The position numbers and the translations under genes were made by a program. A DNA stretch of 64,000 nucleotides from Aphelidium insulamus (taxonomy: Eukaryota; Aphelidiomycota; Aphelidea; Aphelidiaceae). Below the pieces are notes generated by a model that saw nothing but the letters and a program-made list of their open reading frames with translations, was not told where the DNA came from and did no database searches. This document shows positions 1-10,888 of the stretch, piece by piece. The first letter of the stretch is position 1. Each line of letters begins with the position of its first letter. Where the stretch lies: contig JAZDSV010000005.1 in NCBI GenBank assembly GCA_036784855.1, positions 434,001-498,000 of the forward strand. The letters are read 5' to 3'.

Positions 1-44
1 ATGAGCTGCATTCATTAATTGTAAGAAGAATGGGAATACTTATA

Positions 45-1608
45 TCAACTTGCCCGCTCGAATGGCACCTGCCACTTCTCCTTGCCGCGGCTGGCGCGCT
101 GCGTTGTCTCCACAGTGTACAGCCCGGTCTGGTCGTCGAATGACTTGATTATTACAACATGGCACGGCTTTGGGTCGCCGTTGGGCGAAAAGGCGGCCAA
201 CTTTTGTCCTCGCAAAAATACCTGATTTCTCTCAGCAGCCGTCAGAATAGTGGACACGAACGCTTTACCTGGCTGAATGTCTCCTTTGGCTGCTCTTCCA
301 CTTGCGGCAACTCTTCGTCATCTTCAACCTCACCAGTATTACTGCTACCGTAATCAATATCGCCGCCTTCAACTGACTCGCCGTCCGATATGTCACTTAG
401 TTCACTGGAAGCATTGCTTTCCATCTCGCTCAGTTCAGAAGATTGTTCGACGGGCTTGCTGGCGATAGATTCTTGCATCCGCATAACGATCTGTGCAGCA
501 TCCTTTTCTTCATTACCGGCATTCTGGTCATCTATATTTGGTGCGGTAGTATCGCCAATTGGTAATTTTAGCTCTTCAACTTCAGTGGAAGTGGTAGCAG
601 TAGCAGTTATCGGCAACAGTTGAGCGCCTTCCGCTTTGCTTTCTTTCGGAGAAGTTTCCATAATATCCTTGGCAGCAGATTCTTCTCGCTTTATCTGTGC
701 TGAATGTGATACATCGTCTGACGCTATATCAGATCTCTCTGGTTGTCGTGTCTCATCTGACGGCGCTTCGTCAAGTTTTACCGCTGCGTGTTCCACCTTG
801 CGGCGCTTGGTCCGTGCAGACTGCTGTGATGGTGCCAATGACTTTTTTGTCGCCGTCATCGCCGTTTGGCGACTACCACCGTACGACATGTTGAGTATGT
901 CGTCGATGATGGAAGTCTCTGCGGCGGCTGGCACCGCATTTGTCTGTCGCAGCTGTTCGCCAACTGCGGGTATATCATCCTGCTTCGGCGGTTCAGCATT
1001 GTCTGTATATTGTAAGTACCACATAATGTGCACGCAGTTACAAGGTACCCGGAGCTTTGGCATCGGTTTCGCGGGGCAGTTCCTCCAGCAGACCTCTCAG
1101 CTGGCCAGTTATGGCGTCATTGTATTCGCCGCGGCTCAACAGTTTTTCCGCCACCTTGGTGTACAGTCGATCAAACAGAGACGTGTCTCTGGTGTCAGAG
1201 GTAGGTATCAGGTGTCAGGTGATGCCAGCGCCATGCATAACACAGACATACCGTTCCAGGTCACGGACTAGCCGCCGCTGTAAATCGTTGCGGTCTATGG
1301 GAGCACCGGCATTGCTCTCTGCGCCGACCAAGTCTTCGCAGCGGCGTCGCACTGCTGCAATGAACTCGGCGCCCAATTCCTGTGGTGCACATGCATATAT
1401 CAGCCCCCCAATGCATGATGCCGCAGTCGGTGCATGGACGTACAGTATCGGTGATATCCTCATAGATCTGTCGGCGCATCCTGTCAAAGTGTCCTTGGCG
1501 CTTGAAGGCCAACGCCAACTCGGCGGCACTCATGGTGTATGTGCGCTCCTCCACCGCGGCGGCGTCGGTGGCATCAGTGAGCGTGGCTGGCTGCTCTTGC
1601 ATCTGCAT
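45..1608 (-). CDS. SHG1/BOD1-domain protein (COMPASS Shg1-like), C-terminal Tudor-like tail
   Basis: Five exons joined by short introns. The first exons carry the SHG1/BOD1 signature: a helix with FKRQGHFDRMRRQIYEDI (about residues 34-51), then ELGAEFIAAVRRRCEDL, then RLYTKVAEKLLSRGEYNDAI. In known families this domain is found in yeast Shg1, a COMPASS H3K4-methyltransferase subunit, and in animal BOD1/BOD1L, which act at SET1 complexes and kinetochores. The middle (about residues 150-400) is acidic and disordered, with a basic TKRRK patch that could be a nuclear signal. The last exon (45-about 274) is compact and beta-rich (GQKLAAFSPNG...CHVVIIKSFDDQTGLYTVE), resembling a Tudor/SH3-like fold. 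Its junction was chosen by reading frame: donor GTGAGG, acceptor CCAG before GTAAAGCG. Start is the ATG at 1606-1608. The SHG1 call is fairly sure; the Tudor reading is inference. Confidence 0.72.
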
Positions 1609-1756
1609 ATTTGTGTCCTAGTTGAGTACCATATATTTTTATGTATCTATGTACCACACACTACACTTTAATACTATAAAGCATACATGCATACATGCAT
1701 ACATTTAAATGTCTTCTACTAGCTTGCTTGCAGGTGCAAAATGTATGCATGCTACA

Positions 1757-2898
1757 CTACGGCTTCGACACTCTTGCCGGAGGCCATAGACGGCGCTTCA
1801 GCGAAACAACCATCTTGGAAAACCAGATCAAATTTAGCGAGTTGAGCACCACGTTGGATGCTCCATACAGCGCCCAATGGAACGCTGATATTCTGCTCCT
1901 CTCTTGCCAACACATTACTGCCAGGATAAGAATGTTGTGTGGCTGTATTCATATACACCATATACACACATAATTACATACTCCAAAAATCGCTCGACAT
2001 GTACAACCCCATGAGAATGCGCGCCAAGAAAAACACGGTTATTAGCGCGACACCATTCAGCGTTTGTATAGTGCTGCCTGACCGCCCAGACTGAATGCAA
2101 GTGAGTCATGGGACCTCCACCTATGTGCACGCCGACAGACAGACAAACCTTTTCCAGGAACCAATGAATGTTTAGCAGAGGCGTGCTCAGCTCGAACAGC
2201 AGGAACACGGCGCCATAGTACATTGCAAACGGACCTTTGAATGCACATATTAATACACACACACACACACCTATAAGCACAGGCCACGCACCAAATGAAA
2301 ACAAGTACACGGAGAATGCCGAGGCGGCGTGCAGGACAAACGCGCGTCCCTGCAAGTCGGCATAGTACACGGCCAGGACAAAGTCCCAGGCAAAGTAGCC
2401 GCACGCCACGGCAAACACGCGCCCGGCATACGCGCTGTACCCAAACAGGGGATCTGCAGCCATCGCGGGATCCCACAGCACCGGCACCGACATTGCGCAG
2501 ATGAGACACGCATGTGAGAATGCGACCACGCGTATATGCCAGTCGACTTGTTTGCGCGGGTGTAATGCGCGGTAATGCGGCGACCACGGACTAAGCAGCT
2601 ACGTGCGGTTAGAGCGTGAGCGCCAGGAGAGAACGCGTAGCACGGGGTGTCTGGATGACGATCATCATCATCATCATCGTGCGTACCTTGGACGCTTCGT
2701 AGATGCACTGCCAGAGCAGCGCGCTGTACACAATTTGGAGCCAGTGGTCGGGTAGGCGCGACAAGTGCATCGCCTGCACTATCCCGCCAGCGCCAGCCAG
2801 TTTTGACGCGGTACTGGTGTTGGGTTGTTGCTGCTGTTGCTGTTGTTGCTGCTTCAATAGGGCCTCGAGCGCCGCTGCCGCCGCGTGGCCATGCTGAG
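1757..2898 (-). CDS. TLC-domain membrane protein (TLCD4/TMEM56-like)
   Basis: Multi-exon gene for a polytopic membrane protein with a TLC (TRAM-LAG1-CLN8) domain. Exon 1 has a polyglutamine run, then a helix ending in LLWQCIYEASK. Later exons give HPRKQVDWHIRVVAFSHA, GYFAWDFVLAVYYADL, PFAMYYGAVFLLFELSTPLLNIHWFLEK, TLNGVALITVFFLARILMG and a last helix with LNSLNLIWFSKMV, in the order seen in TMEM56/TLCD4. These family members lie in ER or plasma membranes and are linked to lipid composition; the activity here is unknown. It lacks the ceramide-synthase Lag1 His-His motif as far as I can read. Introns include a 36-base one whose donor lies in a GT microsatellite. Start is the ATG at 2896-2898; the 3' end lies about 150 bases upstream of the SHG1-domain gene on the same strand. 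Confidence 0.85.
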
Positions 2899-3398
2899 TC
2901 ATTGGCGTGCGCTCGTGCCGCGATTGTTTACAATTTTTTCTGGCTGAGCCGTCTTGTCCGTCCTCTTGGAGTAATCGCATTGTGCTATTCACGCATTCAA
3001 GCAGTACTATTCGTATACCATGTATATCTAAGGTATATGTGTGGATGATATAACGTACTGACATACTCTGCCAATGTAACTGTAATACTCCAGCGTACCC
3101 ATTCATTAAAGCGGATACGTGAACCAAAATAATCGGCGCCTGATGCAATCGTAGCATCTACTCGTAGCAAGGATGCACTCACTAGCCACTAATGCACATT
3201 ACGCCGGCTGTACATACTCGTAGTGAATGATCTTGCCTGCGTGTATCTAAGCGTTTGGCTGATAAGCCACTGTTCGGGATTGACAACTAGTTAATACAAT
3301 ATGTACAGATGGCATCAACAGGGAGTTTCATTACTGTTCAAGCACTGTTTACTACTCAACGATTCCACCAAGTCATACACATTTAACAGTATCAAGCG

Positions 3399-5480
3399 AT
3401 GCTCGCTCCGGGAAGACGCGACGGCCCGCTGGCTGGACTCTCGCCGTCGCGCACAAACCGCACTTCAGTCACGTCACTAGGTGATGTCACCGACAATGTG
3501 CTGCCTGGCCAGTCTGCCATCCCGGCCAACAGTGCGTATGCTGCGGACGAACGCAACACTGACGTACTGGTACAGCTGCTGTGCGACCACGATGTAGGTC
3601 TCCTTGTTGAGTTGATCCCAGTACTGTCTGTCTGACTGACTGACTGACTGGTGGCCGTAGACTGGTCTGGATGGCTTGTTGCACATTGTCAAGCAGAACA
3701 GTCAAACGTGCAAGGTGTGGACTGCAATGTACTGTTTGCTAATGACCCGCTCGGTGCGTAGGAGACCATTTCTTTCCTGGAGCGCCGTGCTGCTATTGAG
3801 GATGAGTATGCAAAGAGCTTGGCGAAGCTGGCATCATCCATGCAGTCAGCTGCCGACAAGGGCGATATCAAGCCGGGGTATATAGTAGCAGTAGTTTGCA
3901 AGTTCATAGCAAGGTTAACAAAAGGCAGCACATTCGCTGGCTCCTGGAAACATCTGACGGCAGCCACGGATGCAGTCGCGAAAAATCATGCCCAGTTCAG
4001 TAGAACTGCAGCGGAAATTGGCTCCGAGTTGACGCAACAACGGCAGAACACGGAGCGCGGAAGGAAGCAGGTTCGCGTGCTGGCATGTGCCTGATTCTAA
4101 ATGTAATTATATCGTTCGCAGGTCAAAGCGGCCAGTCAGAGGCAACTCAAGGTCATTGCTGATGCGGAAACACAGCTGGCCAAAGCGCGCTCCAAATTCG
4201 AGTATTATTCCGACGACCGCGATCGTGCCAGATTAGGAGACTTTGGCCAGCAGAGTGCTTTAAATGTGTTCCAGAAGCGCAAATCTGAAGATGATATTGC
4301 GCAAAAAGCCGCTGCCGCGAAAGATGCATACAAAATGCAGGTGATTACGTACACGCAGTGCCGTCAAGAATATCACGGTGACTACTTGCCGTCGTTTGTC
4401 AAGGTAATGCGAAAATATGGACATCCCCGAGTTTACCCATCGTGCGCTGTAGACACTCAAGGATGTCAATGACGAGTGCGATCTGGCTATACAAGCAATG
4501 CTTCTCAAATTCGCGGCAACATACGAGGACCTATTGCTGACGGATGCCACCGTTGTCAGTCCGCTGAATGATTCTGATGGTGAGTGGCCTGAGTCAGCAT
4601 TGAGCACCCATGTTTAACTGAGGATCTAGCGAAAACTTTAAAGTGCTCGTTTGAACAGCTTGGCAGCAGCAGTGATTTCTACATGCAACTGCATTCCACG
4701 GTGTTTCAACATGATGCCGCGCCAAAGGCTTATTCGGGCAAATGTTTTGGTGCTACGCTCGACGCTAACGTGGGATCAGAATGCCCAGTTTTAGTCGAGA
4801 AGTGCATTGACGCCATTGAAACTTATGGTTCGTCGTTTTAATTTTATCCTAGAGTCCAGCACTTAGTATCGTATGTAGGTATAAATTCGCCTGGACTGTA
4901 CCGAGCATCTGGTTCCCAGGCGGCTGTCGCTTTGTTGACTAAATTGTTTGAAAACAATCCTGCCGGTGTCGATTTGAGTGCGACGGAATGGAGAGTAGAC
5001 ATTGCAGTCGTTACTACTGTGCTCAAGAAATATCTCAAAGAGTTACCGGACCCAGTAATGACATGGTCAAAATATCGTGAATTCATGGCTGCTGCTGGTA
5101 AATAAGCATTTTCGTGCTATAGAATAAGCATTCATGTCTAACGTGAATTTAACACTCTTGCAGAAATCTATCCAGAGAGCGCGAAACTTCAAAAGATTCA
5201 TTCGATAGTTAATCAACTTCCGGACGCTCACTACGTTCTGTTACGACTGCTTGCTCGACATCTTCGACTGGTTTCATCTCGTTCATTCAGCAACAAGTCG
5301 ACCTTATCGCTGCTGTCGGCCATGTTTGGGCCGATCCTGTTTGGCAGCTGCCAGTCGGTCACAACCTCAGCCGCAGCTACTTCTGATCCTGCTCGGCTGG
5401 AGCAGCTGCACATACAAGCAGAAGTATTTAATTTAATCGTCTCAAACTACAGCGAGATCTTTGAGCCAAGTGAGGTTTAA
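3399..5480 (+). CDS. F-BAR and RhoGAP domain protein
   Basis: Multi-exon gene. After a short Ser/Thr-rich head the F-BAR domain starts (TGLDGLLHIVK, FLERRAAIEDEYAKSLAKL, GSTFAGSWKHLTAATDAVAKNHAQF) and continues as a long coiled coil to about residue 330. The C-terminal third is a RhoGAP domain with the arginine finger in GLYRASGSQAAV, then VLKKYLKELPDPVM and LARLEQLHIQAEVFNLIVSNY. Such proteins bind curved membrane and speed GTP hydrolysis on Rho-family GTPases at cortical actin; fungal Rgd1 and animal srGAP have this layout. Exon boundaries seen: 3399-3593, 3661-3714, and next from 3762. Start is the first ATG in frame. The stop at 5478-5480 is 45 bases from the stop of the convergent gene. 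Confidence 0.88.
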
Positions 5481-5525
5481 AGAAGCAATATCTTGTAATA
5501 TATATAGTATGAGGCACCAATTTTA

Positions 5526-7700
5526 TTAGGCTGTTAAGATGCCAGGACGAAAATGATGCAGCGTACCCCACAACCAGTGAACCGTATACTGTGCATATTC
5601 AACTGCTTCAGATATGCACCACGATAATTTTGCTACCACCACATTCAATGCAGATGTCACTTCGTCTTTCATACCGCTGGTATCAATGCTCACAGCACAG
5701 CCGGCAAATTGATTCCAAATCTCCGATGCACTCATGTACATGGCCGATATCGCGTCTGTCGGAGCTCGCTTGAAGTAGTCAACATTTTCCGTCAATGACG
5801 GCCAACTAGAGTAGAATTGTGGATCTACAATAGTGGCCAATACGGACAGAGCAACCAGCCACAATAACATATTGGCCAGCGGACGAAACCAGCCTGATCT
5901 CCGAGACTGTAAAAGTTGAGCAGCAGCTTCAGAAGCTCTCTGGCTGACTGGTCCACTCTATGCATCGTTAGATGACCAAAAAAACCGTAATCTGCTATAC
6001 CTCTTCTGCAACCTGCGGCCGCTCTTCAAGGCATCGCAGTGTAAATGTCGCAAAATCAAGTACTTGACCGTCAACCATCTGCGAATTAAAGGTGTTGATA
6101 CTTAACATTTACGCACCTCGCGACATTTAAGCCATTCAAGAAGCACGGCAATTTCTTCAGAGTACTTCATCATCGGCTCACGCCACGTCTCAAAAGACTT
6201 TGATTGCATTCTGAGGCAGTGCACTGCAAGCAACATGTACTGTTCCCGCGCGTGTCCCGTAGAAACGGCAAGATGTGACAGTACGCAAGGGAAAAGGGCA
6301 CCAGTGTCTGTGATGCGCAGATGATCATTGAGTACAGCGTCAACCATGCCAGAGTTCAATGATTTCAATTCGCGCAACAGCCCGTTGTCGCTTATTGTTA
6401 AAATGGCGATCAAGATGACCAGTGTACATACCCGCTGGAAGCGCTCGCCTGACACATGTCGGTAATGTCAAACAGCTGTAATATATCATTGGTATCCAGA
6501 GAAACAACGTTGGGCTTCGCGGATTTTTTAACTCTACATGGAGGATTAAAAAGACTATGGCAAAACGGTTCACTTACCGTTCCAGGCAAGCTTGGCCATG
6601 CTCAATGCACAAGCATTGGAATGAATAAGCCGCCGACATGGATTGCAACTGCGGAACAAAGATTTTAAACCACAGTGCCATGTCGGATGTATCTGATGAT
6701 TGTGCCACTGTCCAGAGAAGCTGATGCGAAACGGTTGGATTTGCGGCAAAATTAGGGTGGTTGCGGGTGATGCTGGAACATAGTGCTTTTAGGTCCACAC
6801 TGGCTCGCAAGTCACGCACAATTATCTGAATAAAGATCTGATGCGCCAAGGTCCGCCCAGAGGCTCGAAGCTGCCGGTCGATCAACGAAGCGCACAGCGA
6901 TGACAAAAATCGCATGATTATCGGTTGGTCGTAGTCTCGCAAAACAGTAACGATCCATTCGACAAACGGCGCTGGTAGCACAGAATAGAATCCATCTACA
7001 TATGTAAGTAAACTGCACACATCGACAAACAAAACCGACTAACCTATCCACTCGGGTGTCATATGGCGCATGCGAACACCAAAATGGAGTTCAACGAGAT
7101 CCACATTTATCAGCAGCGTTTCCGAATGCTCAAGCAAAGCCTGCAGCTGCACATCAGCCCGCCTGGGAAATCGCTCTTTGAATTCTAGTAAAACTGGCTG
7201 CAATGCCGTGACTTTAAGTAGCTGCGCACTGTAAGACACCAATGAATGCGACTATGGTATGTGAGTACCTCGCTAATTGGGCGCAAGGGTTGACCACTGT
7301 TTCGATGACTGCCAGATGGAGTTGATTGTTTCGGAGAGTGAACTACCAGTGGCCGCCTGTAGACAGCTTGGCCAGGCGATGGGGCGGCAGAACTGAAGAA
7401 ATTGGCTGCCGAATCTCGCATGCTTGAATTGTCTGTCCCATGCAATGAATGTGCTGCGACTACGGTGGATGGCGAGCCAACATCGGCACTCTGCGGCGAC
7501 TGCTGCGTCAAATCAATGACCACTTTAGACTGCGGGGTGGACGCCACGGGAATGCGACTGGGCCGGTAGCGATGCGAAGAGCTTCCTTGAACACTTTTCA
7601 GATCCCGGGGTATCGCTGCAGAGTGAGTGTCGACATTGTGTCCAGGAACTGGACTTACCGGCATTAAGGGGCGTGACATAGGAGTCCTTTCTGCTGGCAC
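5526..7700 (-). CDS. TMEM214-like ER membrane protein
   Basis: Six or so exons. The first about 140 residues are disordered and Ser/Pro-rich. An intron whose acceptor is best placed at CAG before CTACTTAAAG joins this to a helical region (LLKVTALQPVLLEFKERFPRR). The following helices, VEWIVTVLRDYDQP and VSHQLLWTVAQSSDTSDMALWFKIFVPQL, match the central region of TMEM214 in order and spacing. A single strong membrane segment (ANMLLWLVALSVLATI) then precedes a helical, probably lumenal, C-terminus ending in QYTVHWLWGTLHHF, again as in TMEM214. In animals TMEM214 sits in the ER and takes part in stress-induced apoptosis; the role in other lineages is not established. The assignment rests on topology and remembered motifs, so it is moderate. 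The head could be a separate gene, but the splice keeps frame. Confidence 0.6.
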
Positions 7701-7803
7701 CGCCCAGCATTTGCCACAACCTTATATATAATATACTGTGGATGCAGCAAGAGACTATGAAAATAATTACAAATGAAACTGTATTGGGAATGCGCACAAC
7801 GCG

Positions 7804-9552
7804 TCAGCGCGCGTAATCATACAAATAGTGGTCGAGCGGGAAAGCGACCGATGCGGCGACAGATTTGACAAACGCGTGGCCCACATTGCACTTGCACTTC
7901 AAACCCGTCTCCATGCAGCTGTCTATGGATATCGATGTGCGTAGTAATAACTTTTTCTCCATCAACATTGACACCTAGTGTGTGTGTGTGTGTGAGTATG
8001 TGTTAAGAAAAACACTCATTGTAGATATCAGATAAATCAACGTACCTGCAGATAAATGTCCACGCCGCACTCTGCTTGCTCGTCAATGATGTTGTAGAAT
8101 ATTGCCAGCATTCGGTCTACGGAAAAAGCTTTCGGCCCAAGCAGCAGCTGGTTGGTCTTTTTGGCGGATCTGCCTGTGCCCGCGCGCGATCCACCACGTC
8201 TTGTCTTTCCCCTGCCAGTGGAACCACGCGAGAAGCAATTGGCATCATACTGTGCCGGGTTGTAAGATGCCAAGTACGCTGCAATGATCAGATAACGGGT
8301 TTTTCGTGGAAACTCAACCGTCTTGCGAAGCCGTTTCAAAATCGCTGATATTAGTAAAATTAAGACCACCACAAGAGAGTGTAATAATTTACCTGTTGTA
8401 TGTGCTGCATAGTCCGTGTCATGTAAACTATTTTGCGTGGCCATGTCAATTGCCGATACTTCATGCAGATAGATCTTGTCTAGCAGATCGCTAATGTATG
8501 GATGAATGTTGCTGCTCAAGAGCTTTGGCTTGTCGGGCGCAATTGTTCCATCCAGAACGGGCCGTGCATATCGCGGGAAAAGTAATGCAGTGACTCGAAG
8601 CAGTTCTGCAACGTCGTTCAGCACGTGGTACATTGTCGAGTAGGCAAACTCGGCAAACTGATTGTACAACTGTTGCAGCATTGCTCGAGGTACTTTCTGG
8701 TCGCCACACAAAAGTGGCTCAATGATTAGCTCCAGGCGGCTTTTCAATATGTCGATTACTTGCTGCAGACATGAATTGTGCTGGCATGTGAAATTTATAG
8801 AGCGCTCTTACCTGCTCTTGATAGTCGGCAAAGTGGACCACGATGGGCTCGCGGTCCGCCGCCACTGCTCGATAGTTCTCCCACACAATTTGTCCAAGCA
8901 GCACGACGCACACATTGCACCGCGTCTATACATCAATGTTAGATGAAATACTCCGATGCAGTTTGCAGCTGAGAAAAGTATTAAGTACTACTACCATTTC
9001 ACCTAGGCGCAGGAAGGCGGCAAGTAGTTCCGCTGGGTAACGATCTCGCAGCACTTCAGCATCGTCCAGCACCTACAGAAGTTTAAAGATGAGTGTATAT
9101 GGACACCGCAGAGTGTATCTACACGCCAACGTACGATAAATCGGGTCTCTCTGTCGGCCGCAATGCCATCGCTGTCGGTAATGCGAAGGAGAATAGTTTG
9201 CAGCTGTGTCAGGAATTCGGGGACATTGGCGCACTTTACAGGCGTGACATTGTCCGCAGTGGAGGCAAGCTGGCGCAAAATACTCTGCAGCAGTAGCGGG
9301 CAGCCATGTACAAAGTGCCGGCATGAGACGTAGGCATGCCGTCTGCCGGCACTCATCATCATCAACTGTTTGATCGCCGAGGTTTTGCCCGTGTGCGCCG
9401 ATCCGTATACATAGAGAGCCGCGGGTGCCTGTGCAGTGTATGCGTGTAAGGGCGTATACCATTCCAGACACCCGCATACATGCCTGGGTGGCGCACGAGA
9501 AGAGCAGGGTGGACAGAAGCGCCAACTCGGAGTCGCGCGCGCACAAGGCCAT
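7804..9552 (-). CDS. ORC5: Origin recognition complex subunit 5
   Basis: AAA+ ATPase subunit of the origin recognition complex, which marks replication origins in the nucleus. The N-terminal exon (MALCARDSELALLSTLL) joins through a 55-base GC-AG intron to APAALYVYGSAHTGKTS, which holds Walker A. Downstream are the ORC5-typical TRYLIIAAYLASYNPA, LLLGPKAFSVDRMLAIFYNIID and a C-terminal exon with LLLRTSISID...KCKCNVGHAFVKSVAASV and DHYLYDY just before the stop, matching the winged-helix end of ORC5. The serine/glycine/arginine insert after NPAQYDANC is common in the family. An intron near 7980 holds a (GT)n run. Start is the ATG at 9550-9552, only 40 bases from the divergent PEX11 start, so both must share a promoter. 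Confidence 0.9.
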
Positions 9553-9592
9553 CGAAACACTTTTGTATTTATATCTCAATTAAAACGTCCAA
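9553..9592. promoter_or_regulatory. 40-base shared divergent promoter (ORC5/PEX11)
   Basis: Only 40 bases separate the two start codons. The sequence is AT-rich, with a TATTTATAT core. Any promoter must reach into one of the coding regions, or both 5' UTRs must be almost absent. Confidence 0.6.
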
Positions 9593-10559
9593 ATGGCCTC
9601 GGCGACACCGCTGCTTCTGCCCGTGGACCCGTGGATCCGTTTCACGGCCACCACGGTCGGTCGGGACAAGCTGTACCGCACCGTGCAGTATCTGTGCAAG
9701 CTGCTGGCCTACTCGCTGCTGCAGCGCTCCACTCCGGACAAGGATCTGGCGGAGCGCCTGACCCGCCTCAGCAACGCCGTGGGAATGTCCCGTAAATGTA
9801 TGTGCGCTGCCTGTGTGCGGTTTGTGTATATGTATCTGCTGGCATAGTCGACATCGCCCTATCGTGCTAACTGTAGTATGTGGGCAGTGTTCCGCATTGG
9901 CAAGCCCATCGACTTTATCCAGACCATCTTCAAGTCGGTGGCGATCAAGGATGACGTGGTGCGCACCTGTGCCATTGGCCGCTCCACCTTTCTCGCCGGC
10001 TGGCTCACTCTGGATGCCTTCCAGTGGGTAGGTCCTACTGGTACTGCACTGCACATTATAACTGTATTAACTCCCTGTAGTTGAATGCGCAAGGTGTGGT
10101 CAAGTTGGACAACATCAAGTGGGTCAACACCAATGCCGCGCGCTGCTGGCTCATTGGCCTGCTGTTTGCCGTGTGCGCCGACTTTTACCGCCTGCGCAAC
10201 AATGTGCAGCGACTGTCCATTCTGCAAAAGGCCAACACTGCCGGACATGGGCTGAAGACCGTGCAGCAGTCTGGCGGTTCCGCATTCGACGACGATGCGC
10301 TGAAGAAGGAGGTGGCCACCCTGCAAAAGTATGATTATGTCTCAATAGTGGTTCATGCTGGCTGTGCTAAAACAACTAACTCATGGTGGCTATTTGTAGG
10401 GAGCAGCAAAAGATTGTATTGGAGGTGGTGCAGGATTCGTTGGACTTGGTCATTCCTGGCTCCATTTTGGGCTATCTGAATGTCAGTCAGGGAGTGGTGG
10501 GTGTGGTTGGCACTATCACTTCGATCATTGGCTGGAATGCTGCATGGCCACGTTCTTGA
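9593..10559 (+). CDS. PEX11: Peroxin 11, peroxisome proliferation protein
   Basis: Four exons: 9593-9797, 9888-10027, 10081-10328, 10400-10559. The first acceptor is best set at GGGCAG (9882-9887), because this gives SRKLFRIGKPIDF, the conserved PEX11 RKL.R.GK motif; the earlier TGTAG breaks frame. The N-terminus has DPWIRFTATTVGRDKLYRTVQY and AYSLLQ, the amphipathic membrane-shaping region. The C-terminus has NTNAARCWLIGLLFAVCADFYRL and ends in a membrane-associated VGVVGTITSIIGW segment. PEX11 elongates and divides peroxisomes. An AATAAA lies 16 bases after the stop. Length (about 250 residues) is normal for the family. Confidence 0.93.
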
Positions 10560-10888
10560 TTATTGTACGCAGGGCCAATAAAATGCTTTCAGTTTGCACG
10601 CACGTCCAGCGTTGACACGTCTTACAATCTTAAACATTTTCTTCTGTTATTCGGGAGTATTATAACACTACATATCGCTCAATAATGCGTTGCTTAGTGT
10701 GACAGAAGGGGCAATTACAGTTCTTGTGTGAAGAATCTGCTGACAGGCAAGTGCCAAAAGAAGCAACGCGTCCAGCCAATCAGAGCACGGCAGCAATTTC
10801 GCGCTGGTTAATGATCGTTGCTTGTTGGCAACAAGTAGATTTACTTCTTCAGTAACACACTCTTCTGTATAAATATCCAAACATATAT
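10560..10888. other. Intergenic, no gene recognised
   Basis: Holds the PEX11 poly(A) signal (AATAAA near 10574) and, close to the next start, a TATAAATA box near 10866. A minus-strand open stretch here has no recognisable domain and is not called. Confidence 0.5.

Noticed and set aside
1680-1706. CATACATG short repeats as a regulatory array
   Set aside because: A simple-sequence run between two same-strand genes; nothing supports a function.
7626-7680. Additional intron GTAAGT...CTGCAG in the head of the TMEM214-like gene
   Set aside because: The consensus looks good but removing it breaks the reading frame.
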